NCBI GenBank assembly: GCA_900474095.1
Contig: UCOA01000005.1
Span: forward strand, 1 to 64,000
Direction of reading: 5' to 3'
DNA length: 64,000 nucleotides
Source of the DNA: Hyphomicrobiales bacterium
GTDB taxonomy: Bacteria > Pseudomonadota > Alphaproteobacteria > Rhizobiales > Rhizobiaceae
In this document: piece by piece, positions 1 through 9,500 of the stretch
Numbering within the stretch: the stretch's first letter is position 1
How the letters are laid out: each line of letters opens with the position of its first letter
Made by a program: the position numbers and the translations under genes
The notes under the pieces: generated by a model
What the model was told of the DNA's origin: nothing
Seen by the model: only the letters and a program-made list of their open reading frames with translations
Databases searched by the model: none

Positions 1-1157
1 ACGGAGACCTAATGCAACTTCGAACGTTGTGCAACGCGGTAGGAAATGGCGAAAAGGCGCCGGTTCGAGCGGCCTTACTAAAGTCGCAATAAATTGAATT
101 AGACGTTGCTACTATGAAATAATTGGTTAATTTTTGACAATTCAACAAAAAATAAACTTTTCAAACTTTTTAAATAATCATACAAAAGCGCAACTTCCAG
201 TGTGACTACGCACCTGAAATTATTTAGAAAAAAATTTCAAACTGCCGGCCTTTTCCCTGCCACATACAGTTGACGATTTTTTTTCTTAAATTTTTTTCGA
301 TGCAACTCAAGAGTATAAGAACTTCCGGTTCAACCGCTTCTCGGTGCGGAAAAAGGACGAAACAGGCTGGATGGACGCTCAGGCGCTTGGCTGATTCGTG
401 AAAGCAAGAGCTCGCAAGAAGGCGGATCGACTAATTAACCGAGAGCTTTTTGGAGAGCCCTAGAGACCGTCTTTGAGAGTGAGCGCAGCACTAAAATGCC
501 GACCGGCGTTCCCATCCGGCTGCAAGGCGTACCTCTCCGACTACGATGCCTAGCCAAACAATGCCGCTGCCGTCACGTTGAGGTGCGTCGATGATACGAT
601 TGGCGGGCTTATTCGATCTTGCCGGCGAGATCGAATAATTGATCGCGCGAGTCCTTATCGACGACACTCACGTCATATTGCTCGATGCCTTCAAAGACCC
701 GCCGGCAGCGTCCAAACCAGGCAAAACGAGGCTGTGTTGTATGTTGTAGGTGATCGTACAATCGCAACGCTTCGCGAGCGGTTCCGATGCCGTTGTCGTT
801 TCGGGGTTGCCTTGTTGTAGCGCCCATTTTCCGCTCTCGTTTCCGGCGGCAACCCGGCCTGGGCTTTTGAAGATTTAGGAAAAGCGCCCGCACCAAACGA
901 CGCCCGAGAGAAGTAGCTTACGCCCCGCTCGCATCTACCACCTATCCGGAATGCTGCCCGACGTCTAATCCACGTAATCCGATCGGTGTATCGCAGCACC
1001 ATTGGCAGCATGCCAATATGGATCCCGTAAGTCTTTGAGTGCGCTGGAATATCTGCAGGGATTTTCTAGCATGTCGTCATCGCGCCTTGTAACGACGCGC
1101 TCGCTTACCTTTGGTCAACGGCCGTTTCCGCGCAAACGCAAGGTGTGAGGAGTTTTC
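1..1157. other. AT-rich leader, no convincing gene
   Basis: No reading frame here looks like a protein. Roughly bases 90-310 are very AT-rich with runs of A and T, in sharp contrast to the GC-rich genes that follow. The stretch from about 580 to 1010 has short open frames on both strands, none of which resembles a known family. An 11-bp inverted repeat lies at 609-638. The region probably contains the promoter of the operon that starts at 1158; no consensus -35/-10 pair could be assigned with confidence. Confidence 0.5.
609..638. repeat. Inverted repeat, 11-bp arms
   Basis: TTATTCGATCT (609-619) is exactly repeated in inverse orientation at 628-638 with an 8-base GC-rich centre. There is no T-run after either side, so it reads more like a binding site or a remnant than a terminator. 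Confidence 0.5.
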
Positions 1158-2432
1158 ATGCCAATCAATTTTCAGCATTCATTGCCCCAGAGACCGCAAA
1201 ACGCTCTATCGAAAGACAAGCCGGCTCCCGTACAAAGCCGTGTGAACAAATTCGACAGGCTGCATGCCATTGAATTGGCGTCGCGTGAGGCACAGGCCCA
1301 GGTCATGGACTTGCTGGGCGTTGCGTCGAGAGGCCTGCCGCGCATGCATAAAGACGGCACATTCGGCCATACGCTGCGCTCAGTCAAAGTAGGCTCGCAA
1401 TCGTCGGAACGGCTCGAAGGTGAGAGCCTTCGCTATACATCGATCGCTGCCCTCGGCTTGTCATACGCCGACGAGACGATCCAGCAACAGATACTGAACG
1501 GCACGGCGTCCGAACTGGCGCATGCATGCGCGGCCCGCGCCGAGACATCGGCCGATACGGGCGCCGTCGCTTTGGCCGCCTGGGCTGCCGCTGAGGCAGG
1601 ACGGTTTCATGCTACGACACTCTTTCGCCAGCTTCATCATTTGCTTGCCTCGAATGCTGCCATCGCGACGGTCCACTGTGCGTGGACGCTTACCGCCGCC
1701 CTGGCGGCTGAACAATTCGGCGACACACAGGATGTGGTCTCGTTGGCGACAGAACGGCTGATGTCCGGACTGTCTCCAACCGGTCTGTTTCCGCACATGC
1801 TCCCCGCATCGGCAAGCGGGCGCCTGCGTGCGCATATCGGCTGCTTTGCCGATCAGGTCTACCCGATACAGGCACTTTCCCGCCTCCACGTTGCAAGGGG
1901 AAATATTCCAGCCTTGACCGCCGCCGAGGCATGCGCAGAAAGGATTTGCGCGTTACAGGGTCCCGCCGGGCAATGGTGGTGGCACTATGACACCCGTGAC
2001 GGAAACGTGGTCGAAGGCTATCCGGTCTATAGCGTCCACCAGCACGCGATGGCCCCTATGGCGTTGCTCGATCTGCGGGAAGCTGGAGGCTCCGACCATT
2101 CCCAGGCGATAGTCAAAGGCCTGCGTTGGCTCGACGAACATCCAGAGGTCGCGGAAACACTCGTCGTTCCCGAAAAAGGAGTGATCTGGCGTAAGGTGGC
2201 ACGCCGCGAACCTCGCAAGGCCGTGCGGGCAATTTCAGCGATCACAACGGCGCTGGCCCCTGGGCTGCATCTGCCAGCCCTTGATGTGCTCTTTCCTCCC
2301 AACCAGGTGGACTTTGAATGCCGCCCCTATGAACTGGGCTGGCTGATTTACGCGTGGCTCTCGGGCGGCGTGGTCGCCAAGCTGGCTCCCGGCTCGGTGA
2401 AGGACATGCCCGCACCCTTTGAGGAGATCTGA
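1158..2432 (+). CDS. Hypothetical protein, alpha/alpha-toroid-like, surface-polysaccharide locus
   Basis: A 424-residue protein of unknown function. The start is supported by GAGGAG about 6 bases upstream of the ATG. It is rich in Ala-containing helices with recurring pattern (for example AALGLSYADE, VALAAWAAAEAG, TLTAALAAEQ) and aromatic motifs such as GQWWWHYD and YSVHQHAMAPMALLDL, resembling the alpha/alpha-barrel fold of prenyltransferase, squalene-cyclase or glycan-lyase type enzymes; this is a fold guess only. No signal peptide or membrane segment is evident. Its stop is one base from the next gene, a WecG/TagA-type glycosyltransferase, and a nucleotide-sugar dehydrogenase follows, so it probably acts on a polysaccharide or its lipid-linked precursor in the cytoplasm. 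Confidence 0.75.
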   Translation: MPINFQHSLPQRPQNALSKDKPAPVQSRVNKFDRLHAIELASREAQAQVMDLLGVASRGLPRMHKDGTFGHTLRSVKVGSQSSERLEGESLRYTSIAALGLSYADETIQQQILNGTASELAHACAARAETSADTGAVALAAWAAAEAGRFHATTLFRQLHHLLASNAAIATVHCAWTLTAALAAEQFGDTQDVVSLATERLMSGLSPTGLFPHMLPASASGRLRAHIGCFADQVYPIQALSRLHVARGNIPALTAAEACAERICALQGPAGQWWWHYDTRDGNVVEGYPVYSVHQHAMAPMALLDLREAGGSDHSQAIVKGLRWLDEHPEVAETLVVPEKGVIWRKVARREPRKAVRAISAITTALAPGLHLPALDVLFPPNQVDFECRPYELGWLIYAWLSGGVVAKLAPGSVKDMPAPFEEI

Positions 2433-2433
2433 A

Positions 2434-3264
2434 ATGCCTGGACAACGTCAGCTTCTGTTCGGCATGTACATGGATGCAATACGTATGGATGACGTCATCG
2501 AGCGCTGCCATACGGCACTCGCCACACGGCGGCCACTCCTTCTGGGGGTCCTCAATGCGGCCAAGGTGGTGGAGCTGCGCAAAAACGCGCTGCTGCGTCA
2601 ATCGCTGATGGAATGCGATCTTCTGGTGGCAGATGGTCAGTCCATCGTCTGGGCGAGCAAACTGCTTCGCCGGCCCTTGCCTGAGCGTGTTGCAGGGATC
2701 GACATTTTCAATCGTCTTCTTTTGCTTGCGCATCGCGAAGGTCGCTCCGTCGCGTTTCTGGGGGCGCGGCCTGAGGTCCTGGAGGAAATGCAGCATGTTC
2801 TTGCAAAGCGCTTTCCCGGTCTGAAAATCGCCTATAGTCACCACGGATATTATGAGGCCGCGGAAGCAGGGCAGATCGCGGCCGGCATCAAGGAGTCCGG
2901 GGCCGACATGCTCTTCCTTGGGATGACGTCGCCCAAGAAGGAGATTTTTCTGGCCTCTTATGGTTCGTCACTCAACGTCCCGGTGCTGCATGGCGTCGGC
3001 GGTTCCTTCGATATCATGGCGGGTCTTACAAGACGTGCGCCGATTGCTTGGCAGAAATGCGGAATGGAGTGGGCATACAGGTTGCTGCAGGAACCCCGGC
3101 GTCTCTGGTGGCGCTATTTGAGAACCAATACGAGCTTCGTCCAGCTCACCGCTCATGAAATGCTCCATCCCGACCGTCCCTACACGTGTGGAGCAGACCG
3201 GAATGTAACGCCTGGCAATTCGATGCCCCTGGATGCCCAACTTCGGAGTATTGCTGATGACTGA
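2434..3264 (+). CDS. WecG/TagA/CpsF family glycosyltransferase
   Basis: About 276 residues, the usual size of GT26 enzymes, which transfer N-acetylmannosamine or its uronic acid to an undecaprenyl-linked acceptor on the inner face of the membrane. Family hallmarks seen are the LGVLNAAKVVEL and DLLVADGQSIVWASKLL segments, FLGARPEVLEEM, the DMLFLGMTSPKKE block and the VLHGVGGSFDIMAG block. The ATG at 2434 is preferred over an upstream in-frame TTG (2419) because GAGGAG lies 7 bases before it and it sits one base after the preceding stop. The next gene, a UDP-ManNAc dehydrogenase, overlaps its end and would supply UDP-ManNAcA, which suggests this enzyme is a ManNAcA transferase. Confidence 0.87.
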   Translation: MPGQRQLLFGMYMDAIRMDDVIERCHTALATRRPLLLGVLNAAKVVELRKNALLRQSLMECDLLVADGQSIVWASKLLRRPLPERVAGIDIFNRLLLLAHREGRSVAFLGARPEVLEEMQHVLAKRFPGLKIAYSHHGYYEAAEAGQIAAGIKESGADMLFLGMTSPKKEIFLASYGSSLNVPVLHGVGGSFDIMAGLTRRAPIAWQKCGMEWAYRLLQEPRRLWWRYLRTNTSFVQLTAHEMLHPDRPYTCGADRNVTPGNSMPLDAQLRSIADD

Positions 3265-4513
3265 CGTGTTCACGGGCCGGTTGGCCATACTGGGAATGGG
3301 ATATATCGGTTTGCCCACCGCCGTCGCTATCGCGACGCGCGGCATCGACGTCATTGGGGTCGATATCAATCCGGCAACCGTCGCCGCCCTGAAGCGCGGC
3401 GAAGTGCCGTTCGTCGAGCCGGACCTTGCGGTGGGGGTCAGCGGTGCTGTGGCCATGGGCCGGCTGACAGCAACAACCGAAATACCCGAAGCGGATGCCT
3501 TCATCATCGCCGTGCCGACCCCTTTCAACGAGGATCGAACGGCCGATTTGTCCTATGTCAAGGCGGCGGCTGAACAGATCGCCCCAATGTTGAGGTCCGG
3601 GAACATCGTGGTTTTGGAGTCCACCTCTCCTCCCGGGACGACGCAGAAGGTGGGAGATTGGATCGGAGCCCTACGGCCGGATCTCAAGATGCCCCGTGAC
3701 GGCGAAACCGGCGCGGACATATTTGTTGCTCATTGCCCGGAGCGCGTTCTTCCCGGCCGCATCATGATTGAGATCATCACCAACGACCGTGTCGTCGGCG
3801 GCCTGACGCCGAGATGTGCCGAAAAAGCCGCGTCCATTTACCGCCTGTTCGCTCAGGGCGAAATCCTGCTGACCGATGCAGCAAGCGCCGAAATGGCGAA
3901 GCTGGTCGAAAATGCCTATCGTGATGTCAACCTTGCTTTCGCCAATGAAATTTCGCTGATCAGCGAATCTCTTCACATAGACGTCTGGGAGGTGATCCGT
4001 TTGGCCAACAGGCATCCGCGGGTGAGCATCCTGAACCCGGGACCTGGCGTCGGCGGGCACTGCATTCCGGTGGATCCCTGGTTCATCGTTTCCGCAGCAC
4101 CGCAACTGTCGCGCTTGATCCGTACCGCACGCGAGGTCAATGATCATCGGCCGCACCATGTTGCCGCGCAGGTCGTCGAGAAGGCGAAACGGTTTCGCTC
4201 ACCGACAGTGGCGTGCCTCGGCCTGACCTTTAAGGCAAACGTCGATGATGTCCGGGAAAGCCCGGCAATAGAGGTTGTCGGACTTATAGCCAAGGCGCTG
4301 CCGGAGGTAGATATCTTCGTCTCGGATCCCTATGTCAGCGTCATGCCCAAGCTGCTGTCGGAGTATAGCAATCTTCATCTCGAGGGCGCCTATCAGGCGG
4401 TCGAGCGCGCCGACATTGTCGTCCTTCTTGTCGAACACGAACCGTTCAAGGCCATGAGACATACACGTCTTGGCGGCAAAGTTCTCTACGACACACGTGG
4501 TGCTTGGCACTGA
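3257..4513 (+). CDS. wecC: UDP-N-acetyl-D-mannosamine dehydrogenase
   Basis: About 418 residues of the UDP-glucose/GDP-mannose dehydrogenase family; the best match by reading is WecC, which oxidises UDP-ManNAc to UDP-ManNAcA with two NAD+. Seen are the N-terminal Rossmann motif GMGYIGLP, the STSPPGTT and CPERVLPG blocks, the central KLVENAYRDVNLAFANE helix and the catalytic-cysteine segment GVGGHCIPVDPWF, then a C-terminal LGLTFKANVDDVRESPA block. The ATG at 3257 has CGGAG 8 bases upstream and overlaps the previous gene by 8 bases, a coupled arrangement. No UDP-GlcNAc 2-epimerase gene is in the window, so UDP-ManNAc must be made elsewhere. A related dehydrogenase such as WbpA-type is the main alternative. 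Confidence 0.85.
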   Translation: MTDVFTGRLAILGMGYIGLPTAVAIATRGIDVIGVDINPATVAALKRGEVPFVEPDLAVGVSGAVAMGRLTATTEIPEADAFIIAVPTPFNEDRTADLSYVKAAAEQIAPMLRSGNIVVLESTSPPGTTQKVGDWIGALRPDLKMPRDGETGADIFVAHCPERVLPGRIMIEIITNDRVVGGLTPRCAEKAASIYRLFAQGEILLTDAASAEMAKLVENAYRDVNLAFANEISLISESLHIDVWEVIRLANRHPRVSILNPGPGVGGHCIPVDPWFIVSAAPQLSRLIRTAREVNDHRPHHVAAQVVEKAKRFRSPTVACLGLTFKANVDDVRESPAIEVVGLIAKALPEVDIFVSDPYVSVMPKLLSEYSNLHLEGAYQAVERADIVVLLVEHEPFKAMRHTRLGGKVLYDTRGAWH

Positions 4514-4566
4514 CAAATGCTACGCACTTCTACTGATGATGACTGAAAGGAATAGGCGTCGGAAGC

Positions 4567-5775
4567 ATGGCGGATTTCGATATCGTGGTCATCGGCGGCG
4601 GCATTGTCGGACTGTCGACGGCCATGCAGCTGTCGCGACGCTTTCCGGGCATTGCCATCGCCGTGCTCGAAAAAGAACCGGTCCTTGCCAGCCATCAGAC
4701 GGGGCGCAACAGCGGGGTCATCCACGCCGGGGTCTACTACGAACCCGGCAGCATGAAAGCCCAGTTTTGCAGGCAAGGAAGCGCCGCAACGATGCGCTTT
4801 TGCCAGGAGTATGACATTCCCTTCGAACAGCGTGGCAAGCTGCTCGTCGCAGCCGGAGCCGACGAACTGCCGCGAATGGAAAAGCTCTACGAGCGAGCAC
4901 TCGCCAATGGACTTGAGGTTCGCCGCGTCTGCCAGGAGGAGCTCACCGAGCGCGAGCCGCATGTCACCGGCCGTGGGGCGCTCTTCGTGCCCCAATCCGC
5001 GATCGTCGATTACGGCAAGATCACCCGCCGCATGGGCACGATCCTCACCGACGCCGATGGCACGATCATGACGAACGCCGAGGTTCGCGGCATCTGCGAG
5101 CAACACAACGGCGTCGAGATTGTTCTGAACGACGGCATTCTGCTTCGCGCGCGACATGTCGTTGCCTGTGCAGGTGTCAATGCCGACCGTTTGGCGCGCC
5201 TGTGCGGCCTTGCCGCCGATCTTGCCATCATACCCTTTCGGGGCGAATACTTCCGCCTTGGAGCCAACCGGAGCCGTATCGTTGAACACCTTATCTATCC
5301 GATACCGGATCCATCACTCCCCTTTCTCGGCGTGCATCTAACCCCGATGATCGGCGGGTTCGTAACGGTCGGCCCGAACGCCGTGCTTGCATTTTCCCGC
5401 AACGGCTATCACTTCGGTGATGTCAATTCCACGGATCTGTGGGAGATGGCACGTTTCCGCGGTTTCCGCCGAATGATCATAAACAACATGCGCTCCGGAC
5501 TGACGGAGATCGCCAACTCGCTCAGCCGTCGACGCTATCTCGCCTTGTGCCAGCGCTATTGCCCGGAATTGAACCTGAGCGACCTGCATCCGCATCCCGC
5601 CGGTATCCGCGCCCAGGCTGTTAGCCGCGAAGGCCGTTTGCTGCATGATTTTTTGATCGAACGGACGGCACGCACTATCCATGTACTCAACGCGCCATCA
5701 CCCGCCGCTACTTCGGCACTGCCGATCGGCAGATATATCGCCGACATCGCCAGCGCCCATTTCAACTATCCATAA
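4567..5775 (+). CDS. lhgO: L-2-hydroxyglutarate oxidase-like FAD enzyme
   Basis: A 402-residue FAD-dependent oxidoreductase of the DAO/GlpD fold. It begins with the dinucleotide motif VVIGGGIVGLSTA and continues with LEKEP, the family signature HQTGRNSGVIHAGVYY, and a C-terminal PAGIRAQAV block, all matching LhgO. LhgO oxidises L-2-hydroxyglutarate to 2-oxoglutarate and feeds electrons to the quinone pool at the inner membrane face. It lies 53 bases after the WecC-type gene on the same strand and is probably co-transcribed. A housekeeping repair enzyme is odd among polysaccharide genes, so a hydroxyacid sugar or lipid substrate is a possibility that the sequence cannot settle. Confidence 0.85.
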   Translation: MADFDIVVIGGGIVGLSTAMQLSRRFPGIAIAVLEKEPVLASHQTGRNSGVIHAGVYYEPGSMKAQFCRQGSAATMRFCQEYDIPFEQRGKLLVAAGADELPRMEKLYERALANGLEVRRVCQEELTEREPHVTGRGALFVPQSAIVDYGKITRRMGTILTDADGTIMTNAEVRGICEQHNGVEIVLNDGILLRARHVVACAGVNADRLARLCGLAADLAIIPFRGEYFRLGANRSRIVEHLIYPIPDPSLPFLGVHLTPMIGGFVTVGPNAVLAFSRNGYHFGDVNSTDLWEMARFRGFRRMIINNMRSGLTEIANSLSRRRYLALCQRYCPELNLSDLHPHPAGIRAQAVSREGRLLHDFLIERTARTIHVLNAPSPAATSALPIGRYIADIASAHFNYP

Positions 5776-5945
5776 TCGCTGGAAATGACTGCGCCAGTGA
5801 GCCCTGGTCAGGGCGGGTACCTCACCACTTCCACCAAAGTGATAGCTGGATCGAGGCAGGTTTTGGACTACGCTTATTCTTCACCCCTATCGATCTGGAA
5901 CCGCAAGCGCGGAAAACCGGAATTGCGCCATGGAAGGAGCCAGTC

Positions 5946-6125
5946 ATTAACGCCCCCCCGGACGATTACTTGAATTCCGCTCTTGCCGAGGATCACCGCG
6001 CATTTGGGTATCAGGACGATCGCGATCGAAAGCCGAGCTTTCGTGGCTCAGGTTGGACGGCAATCGCCGCTTTCCTCGCGCTTGCCGCGGCCGGTTGCGC
6101 CGGCCTCATCTGGTTGAGTGCCTGA
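5946..6125 (+). CDS. Small single-pass membrane protein with ATT at the start position
   Basis: A 60-codon frame encodes an acidic/polar N-terminal half (APPDDYLNSALAEDHRAF) and a basic patch (RDRKPSFRG). It ends with one hydrophobic segment, TAIAAFLALAAAGCAGLIWL, two residues before the stop. A strong Shine-Dalgarno sequence AAGGAG (5934-5939) lies 6 bases before codon 1, but that codon is ATT, not ATG. Either this is a rare ATT start or the ATG was lost. A run of seven C follows at 5953-5959, so a sequencing or slippage frameshift is also possible. The topology suggests an inner-membrane protein with its N-terminus in the cytoplasm. No family was recognised. Confidence 0.42.
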   Translation: MNAPPDDYLNSALAEDHRAFGYQDDRDRKPSFRGSGWTAIAAFLALAAAGCAGLIWLSA

Positions 6126-6138
6126 ACATCAGCGAAAA

Positions 6139-6158
6139 ATGCCTTTCTGGAAAGGCAT
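6139..6158. terminator. Hairpin after the small frame
   Basis: ATGCCTTTC and GAAAGGCAT form a 9-bp stem around two bases, 13 bases after the stop at 6125. There is no T-run on the + strand; on the - strand the stem is followed by TTTTCGC. A weak or bidirectional terminator is possible. Confidence 0.35.
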
Positions 6159-6390
6159 CAGGAGCACTTGATCCATCCGCGACGGATGAGTTTCGATCAC
6201 GTCGAGTTCGCCGGCGGCGAATATCTCTACAAACTGAGTAGGGTCTTTCTTTAGGCAAGAGAACAGACGCGGGCGCTTGCTAAGACACCCTCTTCTCATC
6301 ACCGTTTATAGTGATCGCCATCGCTTGCAGCCAAGCCGCGTAAACTCGATGCAGATCAAATCTTGTTGTTAGACTGACCTGCCTAATCAC

Positions 6391-6427
6391 ATCGGTGGAT
6401 ACGGTCGCTACGTGGCATACCACCGAT
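6391..6427. promoter_or_regulatory. Inverted repeat upstream of the secreted-protein gene
   Basis: ATCGGTGG (6391-6398) and CCACCGAT (6420-6427) are perfect inverted arms separated by 21 bases, about 90 bases before the ATG at 6517. The spacing suits a two-site operator; the regulator is unknown. Confidence 0.35.
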
Positions 6428-6516
6428 TGGTGTCGTTCGCCAACGGGAGAAAAGCGGCAAGATGGTTGGCTTGAAACCTTAGTCAATCAATCCAAAACGG
6501 CGATCGGGGGCGCCGC

Positions 6517-9500
6517 ATGTTCAGCATCCAGAACAAGAGCGACAAGTATCTGAGTGTATCGGGCGGGGTGACCAGTGCTGTCAGCCCCCTGGCTGCATCG
6601 AGCGTGGTGTCATCGAATACAATCGCTGCACCCACTAACCAAGCCGCGGCGGTCGTATATCGCCTGTCCACGGATTTGTCGACAAGCAGCGGCTCAGTGC
6701 TCGACGACACGAAGATCCTCTCCCCAAACGACGCAGGATCGTCGTTGCTTGACTTAGGCGGGTCGGAAACGCTCAGCACCACCAGCGGATATAATGACTC
6801 TATCGCGCTCTCGGCAAGCACGCTCACGACGCCAGACGTAGTCTCAACAACTCCGAGTAGCACTCCCATAGGTGCGCAGTCAGCATCGCCAATTGCCGCC
6901 GACACCTTCGGGGTGACGGCAGCCCCGCTTGACCAAAGCTCGCCGGAAAGCCTCGTCACCGCCAATCCAGACACGGCCAGCAGTGGCTCCGTCGCCCCGC
7001 AGGTAGTCGCCGACACCTTCGCAGTGACCGCGGCCGCCCCGGCGACGGATGTGACCGCGGCTGAGGCAACGCCAAACAAGATTGCTCTCGAAAACATGAA
7101 GCAGGGTAATCCGCGAAGCGAATGGGGCATCGTCGGTGATGGCGACGGCAACATCCAGGGTTTCGCCACCGAAATCAGCTCGAACGTCGGGCAGACGGTT
7201 AATTTCAAGATCGCCACCAATTCTAAGAACTATCGCATCGACATCTACCGTCTCGGGTATTACGGCGGGAACGGCGCCCGAAAAGTTGCCACGATCAACA
7301 GGTTGCTCGCCACCGCCCAGTCTCAGCCTCATCCCGTTGTCGACATGTCGCTCGGCCTCATCGATTGCGGCAACTGGTCGGTCTCGGCAAGCTGGGCGAT
7401 TCCGCAGGACGCGGTTTCGGGGATCTATTTCGCAAAGTTGGTCCGTCAGGACGGCACTGCGGGCCAGAGCCTCATCCCCTTCATCGTTCGCGAGGACGGC
7501 TCCACCAGCGATATCGTGTTCCAGACGTCCGATACAACCTGGCAGGCCTACAATGCCTGGGGCGGCGCCAGCCTGTATTATGGCGAGGTGCCTGTAGATC
7601 CGAATAATATGATCGGCTACATGCCGCCCAACTGCAGTTGCGGCCTGACCGCGATCGGCCGCGCTTCGGCGGTCAGCTACAATCGTCCGTTCATCACCAA
7701 TACCAGCCCGATCGGCGGCACGCACGATTTCATCTTCGGCGTCGAGCATTCGGCGGTCCAGTGGCTGGAGCAGAACGGCTACGACGTTTCCTATATCTCT
7801 GGTGTCGATGCGACGCGAAACGGCAGCCTGTTGCTTAATCACCAGGCATTTCTTTCGGTCGGCCATGACGAGTACTGGTCGGCCGAACAGCGCAACAACG
7901 TCGAGGCAGCGCGCGACGCAGGCGTCAACCTCGCCTTCTGGAGCGGCAACGAATGTTACTGGAAGGTTCGTTGGCAAAACAGCATCGACGGTAACGGCAC
8001 GCCCTATCGCACCATGGTCTGCTACAAGGAAACCTGGGGCACCAGCACCGATCCGAGCAATATCGGGACGGGCACCTGGCGAGACCCGCGCTTTGCGGAT
8101 CCCGGGCAGGAGCCGGAGAACTCTTTGACGGGCACGATGTTTACCGTCGACGGCTACCGCCAGGATGCCATTTCGATCCCATACGATTATTCCAACCTTC
8201 GGTTCTGGCGCAATACCGACGTGGCAAACATTCTGCCGGGTCAAAGTTTCAGCCTTGTGAAAAACCTTCTCGGCTACGAGTGGGATTCCGATGTCGAAAA
8301 CGGCTTCCGGCCAGCAGGGCTAATCAACATGTCGCTGTCGACAGTTTCGGTTGCCACCTATCTGCGTGACTACGGCACGACCATCGGCCCGGCCGACGTC
8401 ACTCACAGCTTGACCATGTATCGTGCCGAAAGTGGCGCGCTCGTCTTCGGTGCCGGTACCGTCTTCTGGTCCTGGGGTTTGAACGCGCAGCATGAGGGGC
8501 CCGCAACGCCGACCGACCGCAACGTCCAGCAGGCGATGATCAACATGTTCGCCGACATGGGCATCCAGCCCACCACAATCGATGCAAGCTTGATCCTCGC
8601 AACACAATCGCCCGACCAGACAAAGCCGGTCTCGACGATTTCCTCGCCGAATATCGGCGCGAGCTTCGTCGAGGGGCAGCGTGTGACCGTCACCGGAACC
8701 GCGCAGGACTTCGGCGGCGGCATCATCGCAGGAGTCGAGATATCAACCGATGGCGGTGCGCACTGGTTCAAGGCGAACGGCAGAGAAAACTGGAGCTACA
8801 ACTGGGTAGTCCAGGCAAGCGGAACCTATACGATCAGGTCTCGCGCCGTCGATGACAGCGTCAACCTTGAGGCTCCCTCGTCCGGCAGGCAGGTAACGGT
8901 ATCCTTGCCCTCGACCCGTAGCCTGTGGACGCTGGCATCAAAACCTGCCATCGAAACCACTCTCGATCGGGATGGCGTGGAATTGGGCGTCCGTTTCCAG
9001 GCAAGCACTGCCGGAGCGGTGCAAGGCATCCGCTTCTATAAAGGCTTCTACAATACCGGCGAACACACGGTGAGCCTGTGGAGAGATAACGGAACGCTAC
9101 TTGCGACGGGTGTATCGACGGGAGAGCCGATCTCCGGGTGGCAGACGGTGACGTTCTCCAGCCCCATCCAGATTACAGCGGGAACGACCTATGTCGCTTC
9201 CTACCACACCAAAGGCTACTATTCGTCAAGCGGAGGATTTTTCAATTCCGCCTATGCCAATGGCCCTTTGAGTGTCGCTCAAAATGGCGGCGTCTATGCC
9301 TATGGCGCTGGCAGGACATTCCCTGGCAACACCTACAACGGTGAAAACTACTGGGTGGATGTCGTGTTTGCCCCGTCGACGGTTAATACGGCGCCGGTCG
9401 CCAACAACGACAACGGCTACACAACCAACCGCGACACGCCGTTGACGATCGCCTCCTCCGCCGTGCTTGCCAATGACACGGATCCTGACGGCGACGCGCT

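Larger units (their letters stand above)
5776..6516 (+). other. Intergenic region with small frame, hairpin and inverted repeat
   Basis: About 740 bases between lhgO and the secreted-protein gene. It contains the 60-codon frame at 5946-6125, a 9-bp hairpin at 6139-6158 and an 8-bp inverted repeat at 6391-6427 that may be part of the promoter of the downstream gene. Nothing else could be supported. Confidence 0.6.

Noticed and set aside
578-1011. Possible transposase remnant in the left intergenic region
   Set aside because: Short frames on both strands were read through, but no DDE motif or family-specific block was recognisable and no terminal repeats flank the stretch.
5801-5814. GCCCTG-GT-CAGGGC palindrome after lhgO as terminator
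   Set aside because: Only 6 bp with a two-base loop and no T-run; too weak to call.
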